Source: Haloterrigena turkmenica DSM 5511 (GTDB lineage: Archaea > Halobacteriota > Halobacteria > Halobacteriales > Natrialbaceae). From it: DNA of 64,000 nucleotides. Position numbers and translations under genes: made by a program. How positions within the stretch are numbered: the stretch's first letter is position 1; every line of letters starts with the position of its first letter. Under the pieces are notes generated by a model. It was not told where the DNA came from. It saw only the letters and a list, made by a program, of their open reading frames with translations, and ran no database searches. The stretch covers positions 116,782 through 180,781 of the forward strand of contig NC_013746.1 of assembly GCF_000025325.1 (NCBI RefSeq), written 5' to 3'. Shown here in pieces: positions 7,917-16,684 of the stretch.

Positions 7917-8321
7917 ACCGTCGATCTATCCGTCCACCTGCGCCATCTGTTACACGTAGACGCTGGTTCGAACGATTCCCCTGCCCGCGCTTCTGGGCTA
8001 CTATCGTGCGAGATACGCGCGTTCTATTCAGCAATGGCTCCGCGATATTCCCGAAAACTGTCACAAATAGCGCGATGGATACAGAGGGTGTATATAGCAA
8101 GCAATTTTCATTTCTTCCAGTTCCTTTGTGCGGATGTCCCGTTGAGTAGGTGTGCACATTGACCGAGCTTTCCCATCAAATTGTGATCATTTTCAAACAG
8201 TGTACCCGATACGCAGCGCGTGTTTCGCTAGGCCAGCAGTATCGAATGCTCCGTTAACGGCAATTGCATCGGTATTCGTATCGAGGCATGGATCGGTCTG
8301 GTCCTCGATCAGTCTCTTTCA
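7917..8321. other. intergenic with repeat and possible coding relic
   Basis: Holds the right flanking repeat (8057-8102). On the minus strand at about 8196-8315 an open stretch reads DTNTDAIAVNGAFDTAGLAK without a start, which looks like the tail of a lost gene. Nothing else supported. Confidence 0.35.
8057..8102 (+). repeat. right flanking repeat of methyltransferase gene
   Basis: Partner of 7159-7204. This copy contains GTGTATATAGC, so it could also supply a TATA-like element. Confidence 0.45.
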
Positions 8322-8702
8322 TCAATCCTCGTAATTAACGATGGAGCGGAAGCCGCCGTAGGCCATACGCTCCGAGTCGAAAGGCATGTCCTCGGTGAAC
8401 TGTTCTGGGTCCATCGCGGAATCATCCATCACCTTCGTGTTCACCTTGTCGCGGTGCTCCCGAGACTCGAACACAATAAAGGAGAACACGACCGTTTCGT
8501 CGTCCCCGGTTTCGGCGAGCTGTGGGAAGGTCCGTATCGACATCTCGTCCATATCTGGCTCCATGTCGTCTCCAACCCCTTCGAAGTACTCGAGAGCACC
8601 GTGTTCGATCCAGAGTTTGCCGGCCTCATCGGCCATTTCCCGGTACGAATCGAGCTTGTCGTTCGGAACAGGGAGGACGAATCCATCGACGTATCGTTCC
8701 AT
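8322..8702 (-). CDS. DUF1428 family protein (YbaA-like)
   Basis: 126 residues from the Met of MERYVDGFVLPVPNDKLD, the standard start of DUF1428; the longer frame from 8750 adds an unrelated basic leader. The family is a ferredoxin-like alpha/beta barrel of about 115-120 residues, with conserved GALEYFE, VVFSFIVFESREHRD and MAYGGF segments, all present. Function of DUF1428 is not established. Single-gene unit downstream of block A. Confidence 0.85.
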   Translation of the reverse strand: MERYVDGFVLPVPNDKLDSYREMADEAGKLWIEHGALEYFEGVGDDMEPDMDEMSIRTFPQLAETGDDETVVFSFIVFESREHRDKVNTKVMDDSAMDPEQFTEDMPFDSERMAYGGFRSIVNYED

Positions 8703-8975
8703 AACTTGTGCATGGAAGACGCGACAGAAGTTGAACTTTTTTCCTACCAACCGAGATATATCTCACTGGTATATTTTCTCTCGTTATATACATCCACTGT
8801 ACATAACACGCTGTTTTTAACAGTATAGAGAGAAGTATAGTACGATTTCGGTAACTGTACGGCCGCTACTGAGCGATCACTATCTTCGCAAACCGAGCTG
8901 AATCTCGTGCTACATTCGCACCCTGTATTCAGTACGATTCTCAAAATTCCATTGGTACCTGACAGAAATTACAGT
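8703..8975. other. intergenic, AT-rich
   Basis: The probable promoter of the DUF1428 gene lies at about 8750-8830 (AT-rich with several TATA-like runs such as TATATTTTC and GTTATATAC). No open frame of quality. Confidence 0.4.
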
Positions 8976-9052
8976 GGTAAGTTCGCAAGTGTAGTGAACA
9001 GATAGTTCGCTCCAGGTTAAAAGAACGTCATGTGGATCGTTCTCTGATACCC
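8976..9052 (-). repeat. block A, left copy (inverted relative to 20266-20345)
   Basis: About 70 bases matching the reverse complement of 20266-20345. Shared runs include AGAACGATCC, CATGACGTTCTTTT and GTTCACTACACTTGCGAACT. It lies directly after the SWIM gene. Confidence 0.7.
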
Positions 9053-9066
9053 TCTCGTGGGGTAAC

Positions 9067-9414
9067 TCACGACGCCGGCGGACTCGCTGTGGCCTGCAAC
9101 CCGCAGGCCTCGAGTTCTCGAATCCGCTGTGCGTTGCGTGCAGCCTCGAGAACGGACGTTCGGATCGCGACTGCAACCCGATGTTTGCATGCACCCTGGT
9201 GGTGTTCGTCTGCTGGACACGGACAGCTGTGCGGCAAGCCGTCCTCGATCGTCACTAGGTACTCGTGGTCCTCGGGATTTGCGTGACTGGCGTTGCGAAC
9301 GAGGACACCCTGCGCGACAAGTTCGAACTCGAAGGCTTCGTACTGGGCGCGTCGGAGCGTCCGCTGAGTCGGGTCAAGTCGTTCGATCGGATGTGCTGAT
9401 GGTGATAGTGACAT
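9067..9414 (-). CDS. SWIM zinc-finger protein
   Basis: 115 residues. The SWIM motif is CPCPADEHHQGACKH at about residues 63-77 (CxC...CxH), preceded by the usual strand pair YEAFEFELVAQGVLVRN and HEYLVTIEDGLPHSC. SWIM fingers bind nucleic acid or partner proteins; stand-alone copies are common on haloarchaeal replicons. A short helix and a low-complexity tail follow. Third of the unit that starts at 9678. Confidence 0.85.
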   Translation of the reverse strand: MSLSPSAHPIERLDPTQRTLRRAQYEAFEFELVAQGVLVRNASHANPEDHEYLVTIEDGLPHSCPCPADEHHQGACKHRVAVAIRTSVLEAARNAQRIRELEACGLQATASPPAS

Positions 9415-9456
9415 AGATTGGGAGTAACTACCGCTAGACTGGTCGATCGTCTCGAG

Positions 9457-9678
9457 TTACGCGCTCTCACAGTCGGAGCAGATGAGTTGAACGCCGAGGT
9501 CACAGGCAGTTTCACAGCTCTGGGTCGGAACAAGCCCGAACTTCCCGCAGTAGTCACAGCTCGTGTTAGTGTGCTCAGGCGCGTCGAATACGCCGAAGCG
9601 AGAATGCTCGACGGTCGAATCGGACTCGGTAGTGAACTCAACGGCGAGTGGGTTCGTGATCCGGCTGGCAGTTTGCAT
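9457..9678 (-). CDS. zinc-ribbon microprotein (73 aa)
   Basis: CDYCGKFG at about residues 41-48, with CETAC and CSDC further on, gives a treble-clef or ribbon site. The start at 9678 is set by the hairpin leader (9690-9725). The SWIM gene follows 42 bases later, so they probably share a transcript. Confidence 0.7.
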   Translation of the reverse strand: MQTASRITNPLAVEFTTESDSTVEHSRFGVFDAPEHTNTSCDYCGKFGLVPTQSCETACDLGVQLICSDCESA

Positions 9679-9689
9679 CGTCTTTGATT

Positions 9690-9725
9690 CCTCTACCCCT
9701 TTCAGGGAGCGAACAACGCCACCGG
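9690..9725 (-). promoter_or_regulatory. hairpin leader element, copy 5
   Basis: Minus strand: CCGGTGGCGTTGTTCGCT, then CCCTGAAAGGGG, then TAGAGG and the ATG at 9678. The stem is CCCT/AGGG with a GAA loop. Confidence 0.65.
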
Positions 9726-9786
9726 CTGTTCAGAGAGCGGACGTCCAAAGCGTGAACGAGAACCAACAAGGAAGGCCCAGCAGCAC

Positions 9787-9865
9787 AACGAGCGAACGCA
9801 GCAACCGATGGGAGCGAGGTGAGCGCAGTGAGCAGCCCGAGACTTGGAGGTGGGTGGGAAGCGGT
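9787..9865 (+). repeat. GC-rich 3' element, copy 1
   Basis: Small inverted units (GAGCGAACGCAGC, GAGCGCAGTGAGCAGCCCGAG) followed by TTGGAGGTGGGTGGG. Similar elements at 35007 and 37761 share GAGCAGCCCG and TGGAGGTGG. Each lies just beyond the 3' end of a minus-strand gene, here MazF. Confidence 0.5.
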
Positions 9866-9964
9866 GGGTTGGGTGGAGTGGGATGGAAACGACGCACTAG
9901 AACAGCCACCCCCGTAAAAGACGAGAGTGAAGGGCCTGCTCGGGTGCGTTAGTTGTCCGGGAAA

Positions 9965-10321
9965 CTACCACGAGCCGCGCAGCCCGAGGCTATACTCGAG
10001 TGCACTATCAACCTCATTCATCCGCTCATCGGGGATGGATCCGACGACGTTTTTGATCCGGTGTTCGATCGACACAGTTCGGATCTGACTGCACATCGCG
10101 ACGGAGTCCTCGCGAAGGTGGCTTTCATCGGCCGTTATGAGCACTTCGAACGGATACAAATTGTCATCAACCGACGTCGTGAACGGGACAATGATCGTTG
10201 TGGGTGCGTTTTCGTTCCCGACGTTATTCTGGACAACGAGACATGGTCGCGTCCCCCGCTGCTCCGATCCTTTCGTCGGGTCGAGCTCAACGATCACAAT
10301 GTCTCCCCGGCGCACCTCCAT
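9965..10321 (-). CDS. MazF/PemK-type toxin (endoribonuclease family)
   Basis: 118 residues. The start RRGDIVIVELDPTKGSEQRGTRPCLVV is the diagnostic N-terminal strand and loop of MazF/PemK, with the RP..VV core and later C-terminal strands (LITADESHL, SQIRTVS). Family members cleave mRNA at short motifs. Start at 10321 is one base from the stop of the antitoxin gene, as expected for a coupled pair. Confidence 0.9.
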   Translation of the reverse strand: MEVRRGDIVIVELDPTKGSEQRGTRPCLVVQNNVGNENAPTTIIVPFTTSVDDNLYPFEVLITADESHLREDSVAMCSQIRTVSIEHRIKNVVGSIPDERMNEVDSALEYSLGLRGSW

Positions 10322-10591
10322 CTATTCCCACTCCGGGACGTCGCCGAGATACTCGTCGGCCTCTTGCGAAACGCCGTCCATCTCCTCATCGAGGTCTCGA
10401 AGCTGATCGGCCCGCGCACGATACCCGGCCGCTAGATCGTCCCGAGTGATCGGTTTCTCGATAACGATTTTCCCCGACTCTTTGCGGATTTCTATCTCGT
10501 CACCGCCGCCAATGTCAAATTCTTCGCGTAGTTCCTTTGGGAGAGTGATCTGCCCGCGGTCGCCAACACGTCGTTTCTTTACCTCGCCCAT
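10322..10591 (-). CDS. AbrB/MazE-type antitoxin
   Basis: 89 residues. SpoVT/AbrB swapped-hairpin domain at residues 5-47 (VGDRGQITLPKELREEF, then DEIEIRKESGKIVIEKP), then an acidic helical tail that would wrap the toxin. AT-rich sequence upstream (10592-10620) suggests a private promoter, which MazE-type proteins commonly autoregulate; this is inferred. Confidence 0.9.
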   Translation of the reverse strand: MGEVKKRRVGDRGQITLPKELREEFDIGGGDEIEIRKESGKIVIEKPITRDDLAAGYRARADQLRDLDEEMDGVSQEADEYLGDVPEWE

Positions 10592-10614
10592 ACATATTCA
10601 TATCATATCCATAC

Positions 10615-10848
10615 TCAAAAGGATATCGGGCGGGCGGAGGCAATTGCTTGGCTGGCCAATCGCCCGGCCGTGCTGGACCCTGAGGATTCTGAGCGTCCTC
10701 CACTCTCCAAGAGCGATACGTCTTCAAGGAGTGCTACTGCATCAGCGTTTCTCTCTCGATCTTCCTCGCTCAACTGATCCTCGTCGATGCTTCTGAAATT
10801 GCTCCACGCACGCCACAGCAGGTATCCGAGGATGTGTTGGTCATCCAT
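10615..10848 (-). CDS. small protein preceding the MazEF pair
   Basis: 77 residues. Residues 1-50 are acidic and helical (ILGYLLWRAWSNFRSIDEDQLSEEDRERNADAVALL); the rest is Ser/Gly/Ala-rich. The hairpin leader ends a few bases before ATG at 10848. It is 23 bases upstream of the antitoxin gene, so it may be the first gene of a three-gene toxin-antitoxin operon. No homologous family recognised. Confidence 0.5.
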   Translation of the reverse strand: MDDQHILGYLLWRAWSNFRSIDEDQLSEEDRERNADAVALLEDVSLLESGGRSESSGSSTAGRLASQAIASARPISF

Positions 10849-10852
10849 CTTT

Positions 10853-10894
10853 TCTACTTTATCCCTTTCAGGGGTCGAACAACGCCACCGGCTG
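10853..10894 (-). promoter_or_regulatory. hairpin leader element, copy 6
   Basis: Minus strand: GCCGGTGGCGTTGTTCGA, then CCCCTGAAAGGGATAAAG, then ATG at 10848. The GGCGTTGTTCG block is identical to copy 5; the Shine-Dalgarno is weaker here. Confidence 0.65.
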
Positions 10895-10918
10895 TGCGTT
10901 CGTTTCGAGGCTGTTGGC

Positions 10919-11329
10919 TTAGACGATCGGCTTTGGTCCCCGCGACGAGAGGGCGCCCTCGCCGTTCTCTCGCTCGTCGTCCGTCAACAGATCGTATTGC
11001 TCCTCGCGGTCACTGCAGACGGTTTCTACGACCTCGAGTGCTTCCTCGAGCGTTGAGACTTCGGCTTCGATCGATCCCCAGTCAGGATTCATGTTCGGGT
11101 AGACGGCCACTTGGTACGTGCCGATGAAGCGATCGTGCCAGCTTGCCGATGGCTGGTACGACGTCTTAGGTACGATCGTCACTTCTACTGGCGTCGAGAA
11201 CGCTATCTCGTCAACCTCGTCCGCGATGAACCGAACTAACGAGAGCACATACTGCTGCCGACCCAGTTCCCACGGACGGACGCTGCCTTGTTTGCAGTCC
11301 CACGTGTCATACCGTGCGTCAATACTCAC
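10919..11329 (-). CDS. hypothetical protein
   Basis: 136 residues, alpha/beta. Strand-rich centre (VEVTIVPKTSYQP, GTYQVAVYPNMN), acidic helices at the C-terminus, no cysteine pair. The upstream region has a GGCGTTGTCGATC block (about 11408-11420) that resembles half of the hairpin leader, and an inverted repeat ATCGGCTAACCGAT. Function unknown. Confidence 0.55.
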   Translation of the reverse strand: MSIDARYDTWDCKQGSVRPWELGRQQYVLSLVRFIADEVDEIAFSTPVEVTIVPKTSYQPSASWHDRFIGTYQVAVYPNMNPDWGSIEAEVSTLEEALEVVETVCSDREEQYDLLTDDERENGEGALSSRGPKPIV

Positions 11330-11507
11330 CGATGTCTCGAGTGCCTGTGTGGTCGCTGATCGGCTAACCGATTCTTTGAGTCACTTATTGAGCTTACAAC
11401 AGCGATCGACAACGCCCTCGACTAACTCTCGGTCCCAAAGATGAGTGATTATTTCTAACGTCTACTATAGCTGGCGAACTTTAGTTCAATTCCGAAATAG
11501 GGAATTA

Positions 11508-11642
11508 ATGAAGGTCCTGATTGAATCCAACTCAGAGAAATTACATGAAGAGCTTAAGGTGGACTCCAGAGGTAGAATTACACTTGGAAGCGAGTACGCC
11601 GGTGAAACTCTATCAGTCGCTATTGTTGACCGAGAAGATTAA
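11508..11642 (+). CDS. AbrB-like mini-protein (44 aa)
   Basis: From ATG at 11508: a short N-terminal helix, then LKVDSRGRITLGSEYAGETL, which is the AbrB-type VDSRGRITL strand-turn with a truncated second half. Such mini-AbrB proteins are common in haloarchaea and may act as antitoxins or DNA-binding modules. The longer frame from 11445 adds a dubious basic leader. Confidence 0.55.
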   Translation: MKVLIESNSEKLHEELKVDSRGRITLGSEYAGETLSVAIVDRED

Positions 11643-11725
11643 CCTGCTCTCAAGTATAGCAAATCTATCTTTGCTGATTGATAAATCAATCAATTATTGA
11701 ATATTGTTTCTGCGAAAGTTTTCAG

Positions 11726-12360
11726 TTAATTGAAGAGCATTTGGATTACGAGGGAGGAGAGTACCTTGACCATAGGTGTCAAATGACTTTCAAGAACTTG
11801 GCGGTATGTTTTGCTTGTCACATACCCGACAATGTTATCGAATTCATCCCCATACTGCTCGAGATAGTCGTGAACACGATTAGTCACGAGTTCGATTTGC
11901 TCTGTATCCGTGAGTTGATGCAGAAATGCAGCCGCCGAATCGGTGCCGTGCCGACCAAATAGCGCGACGTCGAGAATCAACTTTGTCTCGATGTCTATTG
12001 CAGCGTACAACCAAGACCACTCGCCGTTGATTTTGACAGCAGTTTCGTCAACAGCGACCCGCGACGCCGTTGCTGTCGGCGGGTCGTGTCCTCTGTCAGC
12101 CAGCCGATGTACCCAATTCCAGACCACACCATGAGACCGTTCAACGCCTAATGAAGCAAGAATCGTTGTTGTCTTCCGAAGCGAACAACCGGTCTGATGG
12201 AGGTGGATGGCGAACGCCCTGACGGGCGTTGCCGTCCGCTCGTTCTCCCGGGATTCTTCTAAATCCGCCGCATAGCTCTCGCTGAGCAGGTCTGCGCGCA
12301 TCCTAGTCAAGTCACTCAACGACATGCTCGTTTCTCAAACTGGCTCAACTAGACAGTGCC
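11726..12360 (-). mobile_element. truncated IS6-family element with foreign 3' end
   Basis: The frame 12325-11726 encodes the N-terminal 140 residues of an IS6 transposase: HTH, then VAVDETAVKING with the first catalytic Asp. After AAAFLHQLTDT it switches to an unrelated acidic tail, so the second Asp and the Glu are missing. One terminal repeat remains (AACTAGACAGTGCC ending at 12360). Compared with the intact copy at 18343-19085, the distal half and one end are gone. Not capable of transposition alone. The origin of the tail is unknown. Confidence 0.8.
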
Positions 12361-12519
12361 GTCCTCGTAGATTGCACCGTCTGCTTGATTGGTCGTAGAC
12401 AAACCTTCAGCAAGCAGACGTCTAAACTAACGAGCTTTGTGGAGGTACTGAGTCTAGGTACGTAGCAGGCTTACGTCCCATCAGTTCCGCCACCACTAAA
12501 ACTCAATATGAATAGAACG

Positions 12520-13794
12520 CTATTTAGAGTTAACCACGTTCCCCGATGGATTTGAATTTACAGGAGTAGGGGAACTATCTGATCGAAGATTCAGCTTCCA
12601 GATCGCCAGTAGACCTACTAGTGATGGGAGGCTAATGGCAATTGCAGAGATAGCGATACCACTTGATTCAAGCAAGCGGCCACCGATAATAGGGCCAACA
12701 ACTGCACCGATTTGGCCAATCGAAAGAAGGACGCCTGCCATAGTACCGGCACTAGCCGGAGTGATCTCAGGAAGGTCTCCTGGAAGTACATAGAACATCC
12801 CGAAGAGACCTCCACCACAGAGCGAAGTTAACACTGCCCCCAAAACAAAAATTAGACGGGAGGGAGCAAACCCGACGATGAGAACACCAGATATCTGTCC
12901 GGTTAGCGTGAGATAGAGCACTGATTTTCTCACGATATAGTCGGAAACAGCCGAAAATAGCACCGAGCCAGCCGCAATTAAGAAGAATAATCCACCGATG
13001 AGAGTGCTAGAGACCGAGAATGACGAACTCACTGCCCATGTGGGAAAGAGACCAATGAATCCAACACCAGTATAGAATCCACAAATCGTCAGTAACGAGG
13101 CGAAATATGTGTTTTTCTTGGAGAATATATCTCTAATCACACTTGTGGTTGACTTGTCCTGATTACTTCCAGTCTCAGTTAGACTGATGTAGTCTGGTTG
13201 TTCTTGAGCAGTTGGCGACCGAACTACGAGTAACCAGACGACCGCAACCACGAGGGTAGCAACTCCGTAGACAAGAAAAACATTCTCCCACGAACCGACA
13301 ATATCGAGTAGCATGCCTCTCGAAAGAAATCCTGCTAGACCAGCACCAACACCCCACCCTGCAAATACGACCCCCTGTGCAAAGCCGAGTTCGTTTGACG
13401 GAAACCACTCCGTCGTTGTCTTAATCAGGTTCGGGTTGACCAGAGACATACCGATTCCCGCGACAATGCTTCCGGCTATAAGACCTGTGTAGGTCGGAAT
13501 CACCCACCGGAGAGCTGTGCCGATTCCTGCAATGAGTGCCCCGATGCCAACGACCCATCGGACGTTGAAATGATCGGCCAACATCCCGCCAGGAAGCATC
13601 AAGAACACAAACATGATACTAATCAACGAGTAGGCGAAAACTGCTTTTGTTGCTGGGATCGCCAGTTCACCAGCGACTTCGGGAGCTAGAGCTGATACAG
13701 CCGTCCAAATAAGGCTAATTGCAATAATATGTGTGACGGTAACTATCGAGAGAATCACCCATCGATATCTGGGTGGGGGGTCCGAGGAAGTCAT
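12520..13794 (-). CDS. MFS transporter
   Basis: 424 residues with 12 predicted membrane segments and MFS signatures: the loop 2-3 motif GGMLADHFNVRW near residue 70, and a matching motif in the second half (SDYIVRKS). Terminal overlap of four bases with the GMC oxidoreductase gene (ATGA) makes co-expression likely. In context it could import an anionic or organic substrate, or export the product, of the adjacent oxidoreductase and metallo-hydrolase. Substrate not predictable from sequence. Confidence 0.9.
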   Translation of the reverse strand: MTSSDPPPRYRWVILSIVTVTHIIAISLIWTAVSALAPEVAGELAIPATKAVFAYSLISIMFVFLMLPGGMLADHFNVRWVVGIGALIAGIGTALRWVIPTYTGLIAGSIVAGIGMSLVNPNLIKTTTEWFPSNELGFAQGVVFAGWGVGAGLAGFLSRGMLLDIVGSWENVFLVYGVATLVVAVVWLLVVRSPTAQEQPDYISLTETGSNQDKSTTSVIRDIFSKKNTYFASLLTICGFYTGVGFIGLFPTWAVSSSFSVSSTLIGGLFFLIAAGSVLFSAVSDYIVRKSVLYLTLTGQISGVLIVGFAPSRLIFVLGAVLTSLCGGGLFGMFYVLPGDLPEITPASAGTMAGVLLSIGQIGAVVGPIIGGRLLESSGIAISAIAISLPSLVGLLAIWKLNLRSDSSPTPVNSNPSGNVVNSK

Positions 13795-15380
13795 TGGGAT
13801 CCCTCAGTCATGAAATCGGCTGCCTGTTCGGCAATCATGATGGTCGGCGCGTTAGTGTTGCCGCCAACAATAGTCGGCATGATCGAGGCATCGACGACTC
13901 TGAGTCCTTCTACACCGTGAACTCGCAAACGGTCGTCTACGACAGACTGTGAGTCGTTCCCCATCTTGCAGGTTCCAACGGGGTGATATATTGTCTCTGC
14001 CGTCTTGCGGACGTGTGCTTTGAGTTCCTCGTCGGTCTGTACGTCCTCACCTGGCCAAATTTCACGCTCCCTGTATTTATCTAAGGCGTCAGCACGGGCA
14101 ATTTCACGAGCGGTTCGAAGTCCCTTGGCGAGTATCTCTAGATCTGTTGATTCAGCAAGATACTGTGGATCGATAGTGGGTGTAGCAGATGGATCTCCGG
14201 AAGCAAGTGAAATACGTCCTCGGCTCTCGGGGCGTAGCTGTGTCACACCAATAGAAAACCCCTGTCCTTCCGCCGGGTTGTCGAAGCCATGGCGCATGAA
14301 GTACGACGGCCCGAAGTGGTACTGGAGATCGGGCGCTGGCAGGTCAGACTCTGTTCGGACGAACCCACCGGATTCAGCGATATTCGATGTCAATGGGCCA
14401 CGCTGGTGCTGGGAATACGTATCGAAGTACTGAGGGGAGTTGGCATCATCAAGCGTATCAACCCCTGTTGCCTCGCAAACCACATGTGTGACGAGATGGT
14501 CTTGGAGGTTGTGTCCTACGCCCGGCAAGTCTTGTTGCACTTCGATATCGTGCTCACGGAGGTGTTCAGCCTCTCCAATGCCCGAGAGCATAAGAAGTTG
14601 AGGCGAGTTGATTGCTCCAGCAGAGAGCACGACTTCGCAATCAACGTTGGCTCGAACGTGGTCACCATCAACTTCGTATTCGACACCAGTGGTGCGACTG
14701 CCGTCGAACACTATTCGTGTGACCTGTGCATTCGTACGTGCTATTAGATTGGTTCGGTCTAGTACTGGCTTTAAGAACGCATCGGCGGCACTATGGCGTT
14801 GGCCATCTTTCTGGTTGATATGGTAGAATCCAACGCCTTCCTGCCGCTCACTGTTGAAATCGTTGTTTCGAATATGGCCTGCCTCAACTGCAGCCTCAAT
14901 AAATGTCTGTGATAGCGACCGTGGCGTCCGAGGAGAACAGACGTTCAACGGGCCGTTCTGGTCGTGGTATGCTGAGTCACCAGGCTCAAAGTTCTCACTC
15001 CGCTTGAAATATGGCAGTACGTCATCGTAGCTCCACTCATCGTTACCCAGTGATGCCCAGTGGTCGTAATCTACTTGATGGCCTCGGATATAGATCATCG
15101 CATTGATCGCACTGGATCCTCCCAAGGTTCTCCCTCGAGGCCAGTACAGTTCGCGACCGTTCAGCTCGGTTTGCGGTTCCGTGTGGTACTCCCAGTCAAC
15201 CGAGCTCTTGAGTAAATCGGGGAAAGCAGCTGGGATATCAATCTCCGGTTTTTCGTTTGGTTCACCGGCTTCAAGTAGCAATACAGATGTATCTTCATCT
15301 TCACTCAGACGGTTCGCAAGCACGCAACCTGCCGATCCAGCGCCGACTACGATGTAGTCGTAGGTAGCTTCGGCGCTCAT
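13791..15380 (-). CDS. GMC-family FAD oxidoreductase (alcohol/choline dehydrogenase-like)
   Basis: 529 residues, full length. N-terminal FAD-binding motif YIVVGAGSAGCVLANRL (about 9-25), GMC signature 1 around RGRTLGGSSAINAM (about 82-95), signature 2 GAINSPQLLMLSGIG, and C-terminal YHPVGTCKMG with the catalytic His, then NTNAPTIMIAEQAA. The family oxidises primary alcohols to aldehydes. It sits two bases after the metallo-hydrolase gene and overlaps the MFS gene. An alcohol released by the metallo-hydrolase could be its substrate (inference). Confidence 0.92.
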   Translation of the reverse strand: MSAEATYDYIVVGAGSAGCVLANRLSEDEDTSVLLLEAGEPNEKPEIDIPAAFPDLLKSSVDWEYHTEPQTELNGRELYWPRGRTLGGSSAINAMIYIRGHQVDYDHWASLGNDEWSYDDVLPYFKRSENFEPGDSAYHDQNGPLNVCSPRTPRSLSQTFIEAAVEAGHIRNNDFNSERQEGVGFYHINQKDGQRHSAADAFLKPVLDRTNLIARTNAQVTRIVFDGSRTTGVEYEVDGDHVRANVDCEVVLSAGAINSPQLLMLSGIGEAEHLREHDIEVQQDLPGVGHNLQDHLVTHVVCEATGVDTLDDANSPQYFDTYSQHQRGPLTSNIAESGGFVRTESDLPAPDLQYHFGPSYFMRHGFDNPAEGQGFSIGVTQLRPESRGRISLASGDPSATPTIDPQYLAESTDLEILAKGLRTAREIARADALDKYREREIWPGEDVQTDEELKAHVRKTAETIYHPVGTCKMGNDSQSVVDDRLRVHGVEGLRVVDASIMPTIVGGNTNAPTIMIAEQAADFMTEGSQ

Positions 15381-15382
15381 GG

Positions 15383-16636
15383 TTATCGGAACCTCCGGCC
15401 TTCATTCGCGTATTCGGACGCTGACGAGAAGATATTCTTCGACATGAGATCACTCTCTGCCTCGGCTCGATGTTCGTAGATATCTGCGACCGCCGACTGG
15501 ACGTCCTCGTTGTCCGGAGCAGCTTCGAGCGCGTAATCAGCAAGGTGGCAGGCTATATGCGAGTCGCCATTTGCTGCGAGGTCCTCCGCCCGACCTACCA
15601 GTGTCTCGGCGTTCCCAGCTAAGGCAACGATTTCCTCTGCGAGTTCCTCACGGGGTGCGGGTTTCAATTCGCTCGGACGACCCGACCACCAACCGCCATA
15701 GTACCGGAGGACGTTCCGGACGATGAACTCCCCGTCGTCGTAGGCTTCTTGCAACCACGGTTCCTCGGGATCCGGGAGTTCGACCTCTTTAACGATATCA
15801 ACGTGCGGTGGCGAACCATTATTGAGTGCGTCAAGCGTCCGATCAACAATAGTCTCGAGGTAGTCCGCACCCGTAAGCAGGCGGTGCTGGACTTCCTCTG
15901 AGTCATTTACGATTGGTTCACCGTGGCCCGGACAGAGTGTCTCAGCTTCGACAGCAGCCATCTCGCGGAGTGCCTCTGCCCAATCCCATGGGTATCGCTG
16001 GGCTTTCTGTGGATTTCCGGCATTTGGAGCGACACCGATAACGAAATCTCCAGAGCAGATAATATCCCGCTCAGGACAGTTCACCCAGGTGTGGTCGTCG
16101 GTTTCTCCACGAGCGTGATGGAGTTCGAGCGTGATATCGCCCACGTGGATCGTGAGATCGTCATCGGACAAAGTCGTAGGCGGGTATTCGGGCCACCCGA
16201 ACTGGCTTGACTCCGCCATGTCGTCAAGCTCGTCAATTCCAGCCGGAGTGCCCCCAAACTGCCGACTGTTGATAGCGTCGTTGTGGCCGACAGTTTGCTC
16301 GTACCTATCAAATCGGTCTGGCATCGTCCGGTGGGCGATTACATCTGGTGACTCTTGCCCATTCACCAGGAAATCACCGAGATTGAATGCGTGGTCGAGA
16401 TGACCGTGAGTGTAGATCGCCGTATGCACCGGTGCGTCGGTATACTTGCGGAGAGCCTCGGCCATCTCTGCTGAGGTTGCTGATAGACCAGTATCGATCA
16501 GCACTAACCCTTCACTCGTTTCAAAAGCCGTCACGCCGCTAAAGCCCGAGCAGTAGTAGGTCCTGTCGGTAACCTCGGTGATTGCGATGTCGTCAACGAA
16601 CATGTCGATCGCGAATGGATCAATGCTTCGTGGCAT
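15383..16636 (-). CDS. MBL-fold hydrolase with alkylsulfatase dimerisation domain
   Basis: 417 residues from ATG at 16636. The metallo-beta-lactamase core carries THGHLDH at residues 76-82, and further ligands appear in HARGETDDHTW, CSGDF and CPGHGEP. Residues about 290-410 (YGGWWSGRPSELKPAP, then repeated Ala/Glu helices) match the alkylsulfatase dimerisation domain of SdsA-type enzymes. The C-terminal SCP2-like domain of bacterial SdsA is absent, as the protein is shorter. Likely hydrolyses a sulfate ester or related substrate to an alcohol; not certain. Confidence 0.85.
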   Translation of the reverse strand: MPRSIDPFAIDMFVDDIAITEVTDRTYYCSGFSGVTAFETSEGLVLIDTGLSATSAEMAEALRKYTDAPVHTAIYTHGHLDHAFNLGDFLVNGQESPDVIAHRTMPDRFDRYEQTVGHNDAINSRQFGGTPAGIDELDDMAESSQFGWPEYPPTTLSDDDLTIHVGDITLELHHARGETDDHTWVNCPERDIICSGDFVIGVAPNAGNPQKAQRYPWDWAEALREMAAVEAETLCPGHGEPIVNDSEEVQHRLLTGADYLETIVDRTLDALNNGSPPHVDIVKEVELPDPEEPWLQEAYDDGEFIVRNVLRYYGGWWSGRPSELKPAPREELAEEIVALAGNAETLVGRAEDLAANGDSHIACHLADYALEAAPDNEDVQSAVADIYEHRAEAESDLMSKNIFSSASEYANEGRRFR

Positions 16637-16684
16637 CACCTACCATTCGAGGGGAGGTAGCAATCAGGACTCTCTTTGTCATAG

